Position numbers and translations under genes: made by a program. DNA of 64,000 nt from Pelagibacteraceae bacterium AG-422-N09 (lineage in GTDB: Bacteria > Pseudomonadota > Alphaproteobacteria > Pelagibacterales > AG-422-B15): the NCBI GenBank assembly GCA_003213515.1, contig QCMV01000006.1:28638-92637 (forward strand), written 5' to 3'. How positions within the stretch are numbered: position 1 is the first letter of the stretch; the number at the start of each line of letters is the position of its first letter. Below are positions 1 through 9,533 of this stretch, piece after piece. The notes below the pieces were generated by a model. The model saw only the letters and a list, made by a program, of their open reading frames with translations. It had not been told where the DNA came from and did no database searches.

Positions 1-892
1 CTGGGTTAATTAATGGCCATTCAAATTTTAACATTAAACCACAACTGGCTGTGAGAGTTACTATGTCATAACCTTGATCGATAAGTTTACATAATTCTTC
101 TGAGATATTTTCCGATTGAATTTTTACTTTTTCATGCTGCGCTTGCTCTAAATGTGGCATTCCGCAACAACCTGGGTACGTTGATATTGTGTCCACACCA
201 TTAAAATTCAAAACATTATTAGCTGCTACTCCTACTTTTGAATTATTATGGTTAACATAACATGTTGAATAAATTGCGACCTTTCTTCCGTAAGCTGGAG
301 CATTTTTATTTAGCTTATTAGAAATATTTTTGAAGTTGTCATGAAAAGACTTTTTTTCAAACTTAGGTAATTCAGCATCTTTATCTATACCTGTCATAAA
401 TTCCAACGGACTTCTTGTTAATTTATTTTTTTTATCAGATGACCAATTAGCTATACTGGGCGACAGTCTTGCGAGACTCGCATTTCGATCTACTTTTGCA
501 AGTTCTTTAGGAATTTTAGATAATTTTTTTTGATTTTCTTGAAAAGTTCTATATCTGAGCATCAGATGAGGAAAATCGATATTAAATTCATGGGGTGGTA
601 CGTAAGGACATTTAGTCATAAAACACATATCACATAATGTGCATTTATCTGTAACATCTTCGAAATGTTTTTTTGTTAAATCATCAACTGACTCATTTGG
701 CGAGTCGTCAATAAAATCAAATAATGTTGGAAAACTATCGCAGAGATTAAAGCACCGTCGGCAACTATGACAAACTTCAAACTGTCGACGCATCTCAGCA
801 TCTAAAGCTTTTTCATTTAGATATTCATCTGAGTTCCAATCTACAATATCACGTGTAGGTGCAGCTAAACTGCCTTCTTTTTTTATATCCAT
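1..892 (-). CDS. Heterodisulfide reductase-related (GlpC-like) Fe-S oxidoreductase, C-terminus off the window
   Basis: The visible 297 residues form a cytosolic iron-sulfur protein. Two ferredoxin-type cysteine clusters are seen: C41, C44, C47, C51 and C84, C87, C90, C95. A CCG-type motif (C242-C243 in a PGCCG context) with C211 and C284 follows, as in GlpC and the HdrB/D family. The gene runs off the left edge, so more C-terminal sequence is missing. It lies 35 nt downstream of the rubrerythrin gene on the same strand. Genes of this family are often found beside rubrerythrin in proteobacteria, so it may pass electrons to it; that role is inferred. The start at 892 has no Shine-Dalgarno sequence and sits just after a terminator hairpin. 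The exact substrate is unknown. Confidence 0.8.
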   Translation of the reverse strand, partial: MDIKKEGSLAAPTRDIVDWNSDEYLNEKALDAEMRRQFEVCHSCRRCFNLCDSFPTLFDFIDDSPNESVDDLTKKHFEDVTDKCTLCDMCFMTKCPYVPPHEFNIDFPHLMLRYRTFQENQKKLSKIPKELAKVDRNASLARLSPSIANWSSDKKNKLTRSPLEFMTGIDKDAELPKFEKKSFHDNFKNISNKLNKNAPAYGRKVAIYSTCYVNHNNSKVGVAANNVLNFNGVDTISTYPGCCGMPHLEQAQHEKVKIQSENISEELCKLIDQGYDIVTLTASCGLMLKFEWPLINP

Positions 893-898
893 GATAGA

Positions 899-925
899 AA
901 AAAGGGGCTATTTAAGCCCCTTTTT
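899..925 (-). terminator. Intrinsic terminator between rubrerythrin and the Fe-S oxidoreductase gene
   Basis: An 11-bp stem (899-909 with 915-925), with four consecutive G:C pairs plus one more near the loop and a 5-nt loop, is followed on the minus strand by a run of six U. It begins 3 nt after the rubrerythrin stop codon and ends a few bases before the next start codon. It would end most rubrerythrin transcripts and let only read-through reach the Fe-S gene. Confidence 0.85.
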
Positions 926-927
926 AA

Positions 928-1347
928 TTAATCGATTGAGTCTAATGTTTTTTGGAATTTGCCTGCGTGAGACTTTTCAGCTTTAGCCAATGTTTCGAAC
1001 CAATCAGCAATTTCGTCAAAACCCTCTTCTCTTGCAGTCTTTGCCATGCCTGGATACATATCTGTATACTCATGAGTTTCTCCAGCTATAGCAGCTTTTA
1101 GATTATCCTCTGTTGAACCAATTGGTTCTCCTGTTGCAGGATCACCCACTTCTTCCATAAACTCTAAGTGTCCATGAGCGTGTCCTGTTTCACCTTCTGC
1201 AGTTGATCTAAATACAGCAGCTACATCATTGTGGCCTTCAACATCTGCTTTTTGTGCAAAGTATAAATATCTTCTATTTGCTTGGCTCTCGCCTGCAAAT
1301 GCTGCTTTTAGGTTATCCAAAGTTTTACTATCTTTTAATTCAGTCAT
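928..1347 (-). CDS. Rubrerythrin, diiron domain only
   Basis: The 139-residue protein is a ferritin-like diiron four-helix bundle. It is likely a cytosolic peroxide reductase protecting iron enzymes. Expected iron ligands are visible: E20, the E53-x-x-H56 pair, E90, E93 and the E124-x-x-H127 pair. There is no cysteine at all, so the C-terminal rubredoxin domain of classical rubrerythrin is absent and electrons must come from a separate partner, possibly the Fe-S protein encoded next. An Irr-box-like palindrome lies 59 nt upstream of the start. Family assignment is secure; the physiological substrate is inferred. Confidence 0.9.
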   Translation of the reverse strand: MTELKDSKTLDNLKAAFAGESQANRRYLYFAQKADVEGHNDVAAVFRSTAEGETGHAHGHLEFMEEVGDPATGEPIGSTEDNLKAAIAGETHEYTDMYPGMAKTAREEGFDEIADWFETLAKAEKSHAGKFQKTLDSID

Positions 1348-1405
1348 TTGTCTCTCCTTAATAAGTTAGTATAAAGATATAATTGATTTAAAAAAAGTCA
1401 ATACA

Positions 1406-1420
1406 TTAGAATCGTTCTAA
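1406..1420. promoter_or_regulatory. Irr-box (ICE)-like palindrome
   Basis: TTAGAATCGTTCTAA is a perfect inverted repeat with 6-bp arms around a 3-nt centre, and matches the iron control element bound by Irr in alphaproteobacteria. It lies between the stop codon of irr and the start of rubrerythrin, in the expected promoter region of rubrerythrin. Whether Irr represses or activates here cannot be told without the transcription start. Confidence 0.7.
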
Positions 1421-1444
1421 ACTGATATTGAGAATTATTATCAA

Positions 1445-1837
1445 TTAATTATCTAAGTGAACTAGAACTTCTATCTTATTAATTTTTTTATTTTTTGGAG
1501 GCTTTGGAAGGCCACTTACTTTCATGTCTACATTTATATCAATCAATTTTTGATCCTTTTTAGAATAAAAGTGGTGATGATGCTCAGTGTTAGTATCAAA
1601 ATAAATACGTTCAGAATTAATCATTAATTTTTTTAAAAGACCTTTTTCGTAAAAGTCATGAAGGGTATTATAAATTGTTGCAAGAGATATCCCTGCTTTC
1701 ATCTTCAAAAGTTTATTTGATAGAGTTTCAGCTGTTACATGCTTGTTTACACCGTCAAACAAGTAATTTGCTATAATCACTCTTTGCTTAGTTGGTCTTA
1801 GCGAGTTTTGTCTCAAAAAATGCTTGATATCTTTCAT
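1445..1837 (-). CDS. irr: Irr-type Fur-family iron/heme-responsive regulator
   Basis: This 130-residue Fur-superfamily protein has the N-terminal RPTKQR signature, a winged-helix recognition segment at residues 50-68 and the histidine run H86-H89 that Irr proteins use for metal and heme sensing. There is no CxxC structural zinc motif. Irr controls iron uptake, heme synthesis and iron storage according to heme status in alphaproteobacteria. It stands directly upstream of rubrerythrin, and a matching operator lies between them. A second Fur-family gene at 21332 is of the Fur/Mur type, so the two regulators probably split iron-responsive duties. Confidence 0.88.
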   Translation of the reverse strand: MKDIKHFLRQNSLRPTKQRVIIANYLFDGVNKHVTAETLSNKLLKMKAGISLATIYNTLHDFYEKGLLKKLMINSERIYFDTNTEHHHHFYSKKDQKLIDINVDMKVSGLPKPPKNKKINKIEVLVHLDN

Positions 1838-1857
1838 AAATTTATTTTTATAAAAAT

Positions 1858-1887
1858 TTAATGTATTTTACAATAATAATACATTAA
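1858..1887. repeat. Inverted repeat in the irr-fabA divergent intergenic region
   Basis: Perfect 10-bp arms (TTAATGTATT at 1858-1867 and AATACATTAA at 1878-1887) flank a 10-nt spacer. The element lies 20 nt upstream of irr and about 40 nt upstream of fabA. Two half-sites one helical turn or so apart could form an operator for a dimeric regulator of either gene. No known consensus is matched, and AT-rich sequence makes chance palindromes more likely. Confidence 0.4.
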
Positions 1888-1928
1888 TCTTATAAACTTC
1901 ATATAAAACAATAAGATAGATAAACCTT

Positions 1929-2429
1929 GTGGAAAAAAAATCAAGCTTTACAAAAGAAGATCTTTTAGATTGCGCTCACGGCACAATGTTTGGTATTGGA
2001 AATGCACGGCTTCCACTTCCGCCAATGTTAATGTTTGATAGAATAACAAAAATTACTGATAGTGGTGGTAAATTCGGTAAAGGTGAAATTATTGCTCAAT
2101 TGGACGTCACACCAGACTTGTGGTTTTTTGATTGTCATTTTGAAATGGATCCTGTGATGCCAGGATGTCTAGGCTTGGATGCAATGTGGCAATTAGTTGG
2201 GTTCTATTTGGGATGGATTGGTGAACCTGGACGCGGAAGGGCGCTAGGTTCAGGTAATGTAAAATTTGGTGGTGAAATTTTAAAGGACTCAAAATTGGTT
2301 GAATATAAAATTGAAATGAAAAAAATAATAAAAAGAGGTGTTATTGTAGGAGTAGGCGATGGAGTGGTAGAAGTAGACGGTAAGCAAATATATTCTGCCG
2401 AAGGATTAAAAGTAGGACTGATTAAATAA
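1929..2429 (+). CDS. fabA: 3-hydroxydecanoyl-ACP dehydratase/isomerase
   Basis: FabA dehydrates 3-hydroxydecanoyl-ACP and isomerises the product to the cis-3 form, starting unsaturated fatty-acid synthesis. The hot-dog dehydratase has catalytic H70 and D84 at exactly the E. coli positions, within [20 protein letters not shown]. The start is GTG: this choice keeps the FTKEDLL segment conserved in E. coli FabA, which an internal ATG would remove. It is first of three translationally linked genes; its TAA overlaps the fabB ATG by one base. Confidence 0.95.
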   Translation: MEKKSSFTKEDLLDCAHGTMFGIGNARLPLPPMLMFDRITKITDSGGKFGKGEIIAQLDVTPDLWFFDCHFEMDPVMPGCLGLDAMWQLVGFYLGWIGEPGRGRALGSGNVKFGGEILKDSKLVEYKIEMKKIIKRGVIVGVGDGVVEVDGKQIYSAEGLKVGLIK

Positions 2430-3640
2430 TGAGAAGAGTTGTAATTACAGGCCTTGGAATCGTATCATCGCTTGGAAATAATAAGGATGAAGTAAAATCA
2501 TCATTATACAATGCTTCGTCCGGTATTTCTTTTGACCAATCACAAAAAGAAATGGGTTTTAGAAGCCAGGTAAGTGGCCAAATAGATCTCAATTTAGAAG
2601 AAACTATAGAAAGAAAGTTTCTTAGATTTATGGGAGATGGAGCGAGCTATAATTATATTGCTATGAATGAGGCTATTGAGGACTCCGGACTTAATGAAGA
2701 TGAAATATCAAATAATATGACAGGTTTAATTATGGGATCGGGTGGACCATCTACCAAAAGCTTACTGAGAGCGTTTGATATCACTCGAGAAAAAGGTCCG
2801 AAAAAAATTGGTCCTACAAGTGTTCCAAAAGTCATGTGCAGCACCAACTCTGCAACTTTATCAACGTATTTTAAAATTAAAGGTATAAATTATTCAATAA
2901 GTTCAGCATGCTCTACAAGTGCCCACTGTATAGGTAATGCTTATGAAATTATACAAATGGGAAAACAAGATCGTATATTTGCTGGAGGAGGTGAGGAATT
3001 AGATTGGACTTTGTCAGCGCTCTTTGATGCAATGCCTGCTTTATCCTCAAAATATAATGATGAACCCTCAAAATCTTCAAGGGCTTTTGATAAACATCGT
3101 GATGGTTTTGTTATTGCCGGCGGAGGTGGGGTAGTCGTTTTGGAAGATTTAGAAACAGCGGTAAAGAGAAATGCTAAGATATACGCTGAAATAGTCGGTT
3201 ATGGAGCTACTTCGGATGGTCATGACATGGTTCAACCATCAGGGGAAGGTGCTGAAAGGTGCATGATCATGGCAAAAAAAGACATTAAAAAAATTGATTA
3301 CATTAATGCTCATGGAACATCAACACCTGTAGGTGATATTGCTGAATTAAAAGCAATAAAAAAAGTATTTAAAGATGATTTGCCTCTTATCAGTTCTACA
3401 AAATCTTTGAGTGGACATTCCTTAGGCGCAGCAGGTGTTCATGAGTCAATTTACACTTTATTAATGATGAATAATAATTTTGTTTCAGAATCTGCTAATA
3501 TTGAGGAGTTGGATGAAGAAGCAGTTGGAATGAATATACTTACTTCACGTCATGATGAAAAAATAGATACCGCAATGAGTAATAGCTTTGGATTTGGCGG
3601 TACAAATGCATCATTAGTATTTAAGAGGTTTGAAGGATGA
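2429..3640 (+). CDS. fabB: 3-oxoacyl-ACP synthase I
   Basis: This condensing enzyme elongates acyl-ACP with malonyl-ACP and, with FabA, makes unsaturated fatty acids. The thiolase fold carries the Cys-His-His triad at C161 (SSACSTSAH), H295 ([10 protein letters not shown]) and H330 (GHSLGAAG), with K325 nearby. Length of 403 residues is normal. It is sandwiched between fabA (1-nt overlap) and fabI (4-nt overlap), the classical alphaproteobacterial fabA-fabB-fabI arrangement, which distinguishes it from FabF. Confidence 0.95.
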   Translation: MRRVVITGLGIVSSLGNNKDEVKSSLYNASSGISFDQSQKEMGFRSQVSGQIDLNLEETIERKFLRFMGDGASYNYIAMNEAIEDSGLNEDEISNNMTGLIMGSGGPSTKSLLRAFDITREKGPKKIGPTSVPKVMCSTNSATLSTYFKIKGINYSISSACSTSAHCIGNAYEIIQMGKQDRIFAGGGEELDWTLSALFDAMPALSSKYNDEPSKSSRAFDKHRDGFVIAGGGGVVVLEDLETAVKRNAKIYAEIVGYGATSDGHDMVQPSGEGAERCMIMAKKDIKKIDYINAHGTSTPVGDIAELKAIKKVFKDDLPLISSTKSLSGHSLGAAGVHESIYTLLMMNNNFVSESANIEELDEEAVGMNILTSRHDEKIDTAMSNSFGFGGTNASLVFKRFEG

Positions 3641-4416
3641 GTTTACTGCATGGAAAAAAAGGGGTGGTTATGGGTGTTGCTAATGATCATTCCATTGCTT
3701 GGGGAATTTCAAAAAAATTATCTGATGAAGGTGCTGAGCTTTGTTTTACTTATCAGGGAGAGTCCTTACATCGAAGAGTGAAGCCTTTAGCAGATTCGAT
3801 TAAAAGTAATTTTTTAATCGAATGTGACGTATTAAAAGAAGGGTCAGTAAAAAAATCATTTGATGAAATTGGAAATCATTGGGGCGAAATTGACTTTGTA
3901 TTACATTCAATAGCATTTTCTGAAAAAGAAGAATTAAAAGGCAAATATTTGAATACATCACGTAATAACTTTTCAAATACTATGCTTATTTCATGTTTTT
4001 CTTTTACGGAGGTAGCTCACGAAGCTGAAAAACTAATGAAAAATGGTGGTTCACTTCTAACACTTACTTATGATGGATCTCAAAAATATATTCGAAACTA
4101 CAACGTAATGGGTGTTGCAAAAGCCGCTCTTGAGTCCAGTGTACGATATTTAGCTGCTGATCTCGGCCCTTCCAACATTAGGGTCAATGCATTATCAGCA
4201 GGACCAATGAAAACACTTGCTATGGCTGGTATTTCTGGTGGCAAAGACATGATGAAGTGGTCTGAGAAAAATTCTTTAATGAATAGAAACATTGATTTAG
4301 AGGATGTTGGAAAATCAGGCCTATACTTACTAAGTGATTTGTCTTCTGGCGTAACAGGTGAGACACATTACGTTGACTGTGGCTATAATATTGTAGGTGT
4401 TCCTAAGGAAATTTAG
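3637..4416 (+). CDS. fabI: Enoyl-ACP reductase [NADH]
   Basis: FabI reduces trans-2-enoyl-ACP, the last step of each fatty-acid elongation cycle. The SDR-like fold shows Y145, the NYNVMG segment with Y155 and active-site K162, matching the Tyr-x6-Lys pattern of FabI. At 259 residues it has normal length. It overlaps fabB by 4 nt (ATGA), so translation is likely coupled. Its TAG stop overlaps the stop codon of convergent purF within one tetranucleotide. Confidence 0.94.
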   Translation: MSLLHGKKGVVMGVANDHSIAWGISKKLSDEGAELCFTYQGESLHRRVKPLADSIKSNFLIECDVLKEGSVKKSFDEIGNHWGEIDFVLHSIAFSEKEELKGKYLNTSRNNFSNTMLISCFSFTEVAHEAEKLMKNGGSLLTLTYDGSQKYIRNYNVMGVAKAALESSVRYLAADLGPSNIRVNALSAGPMKTLAMAGISGGKDMMKWSEKNSLMNRNIDLEDVGKSGLYLLSDLSSGVTGETHYVDCGYNIVGVPKEI

Positions 4417-5864
4417 TTTTTTTCTGTTAAAAGAGAAAACTGTTTTGATATATTCCCCTTTTCACGATCAATTAAACTTGTGGGGTACTCGCCTGTAAAA
4501 CAATGATCAGTAAATTGAGGTTGGTCAGGATTTCTGTTTTCATAGCCCATAGCTCTATAAGTGCCCTCTAATGATAAGAAAAATAATGATTTAGATCCAA
4601 TAGTCTTACTAATCTCTTCAATACTATTTTTTGACGCAATAAGTTCATTATAATCTGGAGTATCTATACCATAAAAATCAGGATGCTTTATCGGAGGGCA
4701 TGCTATACCTAAATGTACTTCTTTCGCACCTGCATCATAAATCATTTTAATTATTTTTTTTGCTGTAGTTCCCCTTACAATAGAGTCATCGATTAAAATA
4801 ATCTTTTTATTTTTAATATAAGATACATTAGCGTTATGTTTAAGCTTAACACCAAATTGTCTTATACTTTGGGATGGCTCGATAAATGTTCTTCCAACAT
4901 AGTGATTTCTAATTATACCTAGTTCGAATGGTGTATTTGACTGCTGTGCATAGCCAAGGGCGGCTGGAACTCCTGAGTCAGGAACAGGTACAACTGTATC
5001 TGCATCAACATAATGTTCTTTTGCTAATTCTATTCCAAGATTTTTTCTATAAGTATAAACTGTGTTTCCTCCGAGCATACTGTCAGGACGAGAAAAATAG
5101 ATTCTCTCAAAAATACATGGTCTTTCGGCAACTTTTGGGAAAGGTCTAATGCTTTCCATCCCCTTTTCTGAAATTATTATTATTTCTCCATTTTCAATTT
5201 CTCTGACAAATTTTGCACCGATAATATCAAGAGCACATGATTCTGAAGCTAGAACTGGGGCCCCATTGAGGTCACCAAGAACTAAAGGTCTTATTCCATA
5301 AGGATCTCTTACACCAATAAGTTTTTTGTTTGTAAGAATAACAAGTGAATAGGCCCCATGGATTTGAAATAAAGCATCTATAAGTTTATCAACTATTTGC
5401 TTTCTCTCAGACTGCGCTACTAATTGCAAAATTGTTTCAGTATCAGATGTAGATTGAAAAATTGATCCGCGACTGACAAGTTTTTCTCTTAAAGCTGAAG
5501 CATTTGTGAGATTTCCATTATGAGCACATGCAAAGCCACCTGACATTAAATCTGCATACAAAGGCTGAATATTTTTTAAAATTGAGTCACCAGTTGTAGA
5601 ATATCGAACGTGACCAATTGCATTACTACCCTGCAACCTATTAATCACCTCTTGTTTATTAAAGTGATCCCCAACAAGTCCTGGCCTTCTAACGCCGTGA
5701 AACTTTTCTCCATCAAATGAAACAATTCCTGCACCTTCTTGACCACGATGTTGTAAGGCATGTAATCCTAAGGCAGTAAGCGCGGAAGCGTCTGGGCTCC
5801 CAAATATACCAAATACACCACATTCTTCATGAAGTTTATCTTCTGAAGTATTAATGTATTCCAT
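4413..5864 (-). CDS. purF: Amidophosphoribosyltransferase
   Basis: PurF makes 5-phosphoribosylamine from PRPP and glutamine, the committed step of purine synthesis. A short propeptide precedes C15, which becomes the N-terminal nucleophile after processing. The glutaminase domain occupies roughly residues 15-240. The PRPP loop is at 355-369 (IILIDDSIVRGTTAK). The C-terminus has a single cysteine (TDHCFTG) where the Bacillus enzyme has a CxxC Fe-S ligand pair, so no cluster is expected. It lies 15 nt after pnp and is probably the last gene of the nusA-pnp run. Confidence 0.95.
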   Translation of the reverse strand: MEYINTSEDKLHEECGVFGIFGSPDASALTALGLHALQHRGQEGAGIVSFDGEKFHGVRRPGLVGDHFNKQEVINRLQGSNAIGHVRYSTTGDSILKNIQPLYADLMSGGFACAHNGNLTNASALREKLVSRGSIFQSTSDTETILQLVAQSERKQIVDKLIDALFQIHGAYSLVILTNKKLIGVRDPYGIRPLVLGDLNGAPVLASESCALDIIGAKFVREIENGEIIIISEKGMESIRPFPKVAERPCIFERIYFSRPDSMLGGNTVYTYRKNLGIELAKEHYVDADTVVPVPDSGVPAALGYAQQSNTPFELGIIRNHYVGRTFIEPSQSIRQFGVKLKHNANVSYIKNKKIILIDDSIVRGTTAKKIIKMIYDAGAKEVHLGIACPPIKHPDFYGIDTPDYNELIASKNSIEEISKTIGSKSLFFLSLEGTYRAMGYENRNPDQPQFTDHCFTGEYPTSLIDREKGNISKQFSLLTEKN

Positions 5865-5879
5865 TAATGAAACCTTTGT

Positions 5880-7949
5880 TTAGATTTCAGCATCCTTAAT
5901 TGATAATTTGACCTTGCCTTTATCAAAACCGATTACTTTGACTTTCACTATATCACCTTCACTTACAACGTCAGTAACTTTCTCAACTCTCTCTTCAGAT
6001 AGTTGTGAAATATGAACAAGCCCGTCCCTTTTACCAAAGAAATTAACAAATGCGCCAAATTCCATAATTTTAACAACCTTACCCTCATAAACCTGACCAA
6101 CTTCTGGTTCTTCAATAATTGAGTTTATTAATTCAATTGCGGCTTGAATTGATTCATTATTGGTTCCAGCTATTTTTACATTTCCACTATCACTAATATC
6201 GATTCTTGCACCAGATTTTTCAATTATATCTTTTATGGTTGCGCCACCTTTTCCAATGATTTCGCCAATATTATCTCTTTTTACTTTCATCATTTCAACT
6301 CTTGGTGTGTAAGGTCCAAGCTCAGTTCTTGGAGAGTCTAACGCTTTGTTCATTTCATTTAAGATGTATTCTCTTCCACCTTTAGCTTGGTCGAGAGCTT
6401 TTTCCATAATCTCATATGTTATTCCGGTAATTTTAATATCCATCTGCAATGAGGTAACACCGTCTTTGGTACCTGCTACTTTAAAATCCATATCACCTAA
6501 ATGATCTTCATCGCCCAGAATATCAGATAATACAGCAAAATCATCGCCCTCCTTAATTAATCCCATCGCGATACCTGAAACTGAATTTTTGATGGGAACT
6601 CCAGCATCCATCAGGGCAAGTGAAGATCCACAAACAGTCGCCATCGATGATGAACCATTTGATTCAGTAATGTCTGATACTAAGCGGATTGTATAATCAA
6701 AATCCTCTTTATTAGGCAATACTGCTTTAAGGGCTCTCCAAGCTAATTTACCATGACCGATTTCTCTTCTTCCAGCTGAACCCATTCTTCCAACCTCACC
6801 AACTGAATATGGAGGAAAATTATAATGAAGCATGAAATTTTCTTTATAAGAACCTTGAAGTGCCTCAATTCTTTGCTCATCTTCTCCAAATCCTAGCGTT
6901 GCAACAACTATTGCCTGTGTTTCACCTCTAGTAAACAAAGACGATCCATGTGTTCTGGGCAACCATGAGACCTCTGAAGAAATATCTCTTACTTCATCAA
7001 GCTTACGCCCGTCAATTCTAGATTTGTCATTCAAAATTTGAGATCTGACAACATCTTTTTCAATTTTTTTGAAATATGACATTACTTCATTAATATTTTT
7101 ATCTTCAATGTCAGCGTATTTTTCTTCTACAGCAGACTTAATCTCACTTAAAGAGTTTTGCCTTTCCATCTTATCAACAATTGAATAGCTTTTTTTGATT
7201 TGATCTTCGAATTCACTTTTGAGCTCATTAATCAACTCATCGTTAACAGTGTATTCAAATTCCCATGGATCTCTAGCACACTCCTCAGCAAGATTAATAA
7301 TTATTTTTATGACTTCTTGCATTGACTCGTGTCCAAATTTGACTGCACCCAACATAATTTCCTCAGAAAGTTCTTTAGCTTCAGATTCTACCATCAGAAC
7401 AGCATCTTGAGTTCCAGATACGACAAGGTCTAATTGAGTTTCTTCATTAATTTTTGGATTTAATATGTAATCTTTTCCGTCATAACCAACTCTACATCCA
7501 CCAATTGGTCCCATGAATGGTATTCCGGATAATGTCAAGGCGCTAGAAGCTGCTATCATTGCAACTATGTCAGGGTTTGTTTCTGTATCGTGTGACAATA
7601 CAGTTAAAATAACTTGAGTTTCGTTTTTGAATCCCTCAGGAAATAATGGTCTTATAGGTCTATCAATTAGTCTTGAAGTAAGTGTCTCAAATTCAGTAGG
7701 CCTACCTTCACGTTTAAAAAAGCCCCCTGGAATTTTACCTGCAGCATAAAATTTTTCTTGATAACTGACAGTTAATGGAAAAAAATCAATGTCGGGTTTT
7801 GCAGTTTTAGCAGCTACGACATTAGCCATAACAACTGTGTCTCCGTAACTAACTATTGTTGAAGCAGTTGCTTGTTTTGCTACTTTTCCTGTTTCTATTT
7901 TTAATACTTGGTTTCCCCAATTCATTTCTCTTGAAATAGCTTGTTCCAT
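5880..7949 (-). CDS. pnp: Polyribonucleotide nucleotidyltransferase (PNPase)
   Basis: PNPase degrades RNA 3'-to-5' phosphorolytically and can add 3' tails; it is part of RNA decay complexes. The 689-residue protein has two RNase PH-like domains with the helical linker between them, then a KH domain ([13 protein letters not shown]) at roughly 560-620 and a C-terminal S1 domain ([20 protein letters not shown]) to the end. An AGAGGA Shine-Dalgarno lies about 10 nt before the ATG. It follows rpsO by 38 nt, the usual rpsO-pnp pair. Confidence 0.97.
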   Translation of the reverse strand: MEQAISREMNWGNQVLKIETGKVAKQATASTIVSYGDTVVMANVVAAKTAKPDIDFFPLTVSYQEKFYAAGKIPGGFFKREGRPTEFETLTSRLIDRPIRPLFPEGFKNETQVILTVLSHDTETNPDIVAMIAASSALTLSGIPFMGPIGGCRVGYDGKDYILNPKINEETQLDLVVSGTQDAVLMVESEAKELSEEIMLGAVKFGHESMQEVIKIIINLAEECARDPWEFEYTVNDELINELKSEFEDQIKKSYSIVDKMERQNSLSEIKSAVEEKYADIEDKNINEVMSYFKKIEKDVVRSQILNDKSRIDGRKLDEVRDISSEVSWLPRTHGSSLFTRGETQAIVVATLGFGEDEQRIEALQGSYKENFMLHYNFPPYSVGEVGRMGSAGRREIGHGKLAWRALKAVLPNKEDFDYTIRLVSDITESNGSSSMATVCGSSLALMDAGVPIKNSVSGIAMGLIKEGDDFAVLSDILGDEDHLGDMDFKVAGTKDGVTSLQMDIKITGITYEIMEKALDQAKGGREYILNEMNKALDSPRTELGPYTPRVEMMKVKRDNIGEIIGKGGATIKDIIEKSGARIDISDSGNVKIAGTNNESIQAAIELINSIIEEPEVGQVYEGKVVKIMEFGAFVNFFGKRDGLVHISQLSEERVEKVTDVVSEGDIVKVKVIGFDKGKVKLSIKDAEI

Positions 7950-7987
7950 ATTCTTTCATTCCTCTAAAATTTTTATTTATCATTGCT

Positions 7988-8257
7988 TTATTTTCTAATA
8001 CCGAGCTTATCTATTAGCTTCTCGTAAGATTCCTTATTGCTTTTTTTTAAGTATGCTAGCAAACTCCGTCTTTGATTTATAAGTCTCATAAGACCAGTTC
8101 TTGAATGATTATCTTTTTTATGTGACTGAAAATGTTCAGTTAAATTAGATATTCTCTCACTAAGAATAGCTATTTGTACCTCTGGAGACCCTGTATCTTT
8201 TTCGGATCTCGCATATTCATCAATTATCTTTGTCTTATTTTCTCTATTTATCGACAT
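7988..8257 (-). CDS. rpsO: 30S ribosomal protein S15
   Basis: S15 binds 16S rRNA early in assembly of the small-subunit platform. The 89-residue product has the DTGSPEVQ and HSRTGLM signatures of the family. A GTG directly before the ATG could add one methionine, but the AAAGGA motif lies about 7 nt from the ATG, so the ATG at 8257 is preferred. The truB stop is 11 nt upstream. Confidence 0.95.
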   Translation of the reverse strand: MSINRENKTKIIDEYARSEKDTGSPEVQIAILSERISNLTEHFQSHKKDNHSRTGLMRLINQRRSLLAYLKKSNKESYEKLIDKLGIRK

Positions 8258-8268
8258 CACTGTTCCTT

Positions 8269-9141
8269 TTATAAATTAAAAACCCTCACAGGTTTTATTT
8301 TACCCTCAATAGCTTTACCTATACCTACAAACTTTGTATTTGTTTCAATTAATAAATAATCATTCTCAGATTTTTTATTAATATACTCAAAGCTAAGACC
8401 ATTTCGAAATTTACGACTTAATTCTTGATCGATCAATACTGCTGGGATGTCGTCCAGTACGTCTCTAATTGAATGCATTACTTCAAAATGATCGCCAATA
8501 TGTACTAATTCTTCAAATTTATCTAGTAAAATAATATCTTTTTCCTCAATTTTACCAATTTTTACTCTTCTTAACTCGGAAACATAGGCATATGTTCCAA
8601 GCATTATTCCTAAATCTCTCGCTATTGATCGCACATAAGTCCCTGTGGAACATTCCATTATGAAAGAATACTCATTTTTATTTTTAGCACCTGAACATTC
8701 TATACTTTTTATAAATACATCTTTGGCTTTGAGTTCAAATTTTTGATTATTTCTCGCAAGTTTATAAGCTCTTTTACCATTAACCTTTACTGCAGAAAAT
8801 TGTGGGGGTATTTGTCTTTGTTTTCCAATAAACTTTTTAATACATTGATCTATTCCGTTTAATGTGGGTAAAATATTTGATTTTTTAATTGTCTTTCCAG
8901 TAATGTCATCGGTATCTTTCAGCTCCCCGAAAACTATGTTAAATTTATAGACTTTATTTTGGTTGAGATAATGAATACTTTTTGTTGCCTCACCTAAAGC
9001 AATTGCAAGTATTCCTGTCGCAAAAGGGTCTAAAGTACCAGTATGTCCAATTTTTTTAATATTTAAAACTTTTTTAAGCCTTTTAATTACTTTAAATGAT
9101 GTGATATTTTTTGGTTTGTCTATAAATATCCAACCGTTCAT
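8269..9141 (-). CDS. truB: tRNA pseudouridine(55) synthase
   Basis: TruB makes pseudouridine 55 in the T-arm of tRNAs and assists tRNA folding. The catalytic aspartate is D38 in [12 protein letters not shown]. Later motifs include the [14 protein letters not shown] segment. The C-terminus ends in a short PUA-like region. Start overlaps the rbfA stop by 4 nt, in the standard infB-rbfA-truB-rpsO order. Confidence 0.95.
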   Translation of the reverse strand: MNGWIFIDKPKNITSFKVIKRLKKVLNIKKIGHTGTLDPFATGILAIALGEATKSIHYLNQNKVYKFNIVFGELKDTDDITGKTIKKSNILPTLNGIDQCIKKFIGKQRQIPPQFSAVKVNGKRAYKLARNNQKFELKAKDVFIKSIECSGAKNKNEYSFIMECSTGTYVRSIARDLGIMLGTYAYVSELRRVKIGKIEEKDIILLDKFEELVHIGDHFEVMHSIRDVLDDIPAVLIDQELSRKFRNGLSFEYINKKSENDYLLIETNTKFVGIGKAIEGKIKPVRVFNL

Positions 9142-9533
9142 GATTTAACTTCTTTTAAATCATTAAGGACTTTCTCTGATTTAAGTAATTTTTCTATGTT
9201 ACTTATTTCATTAATGCTTTTATCATTTCTGAAAACAAGTTTAGGAGAAAACTTTAAATTTATTAAACTTGTAACTTCTCTTGAGAGATATTGTTTACAG
9301 GAATTTAATTTTAAAATAATTTCAGTTCCATTAATTTTTTCATGAGATACTACATAAACATATGCAATCTTTAAATCAGAATTCATTTCAACTTTTACTA
9401 CATTAATTGGAAACTCAAAAGGTATATCGAGTGGCAATTCATTTTTTACCAAAACCTCGCTTATAGCTTTTCTGATTATCTCAGAAACTTTGTGTGATCT
9501 ATTGGTCTTTTCAGTTTTTCTTTTTATGATCAC
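9138..9533 (-). CDS. rbfA: 30S ribosome-binding factor A
   Basis: RbfA is a KH-like assembly factor for the 5' end of 16S rRNA in late small-subunit maturation. The 131-residue protein begins with the typical basic segment and RSHKVSEIIRKAISEVL helix and shows the RbfA core with a SKELxRE-like helix (YLSREVTSLINLKFSP). It overlaps infB upstream and truB downstream by 4 nt each, indicating coupled translation. Confidence 0.9.
   Translation of the reverse strand: MIIKRKTEKTNRSHKVSEIIRKAISEVLVKNELPLDIPFEFPINVVKVEMNSDLKIAYVYVVSHEKINGTEIILKLNSCKQYLSREVTSLINLKFSPKLVFRNDKSINEISNIEKLLKSEKVLNDLKEVKS

Noticed and set aside
4413..5864. Loss of the Fe-S site in PurF as an anomaly
   Set aside because: Cluster-free PurF is common in proteobacteria; the single C-terminal cysteine is ordinary for the group.
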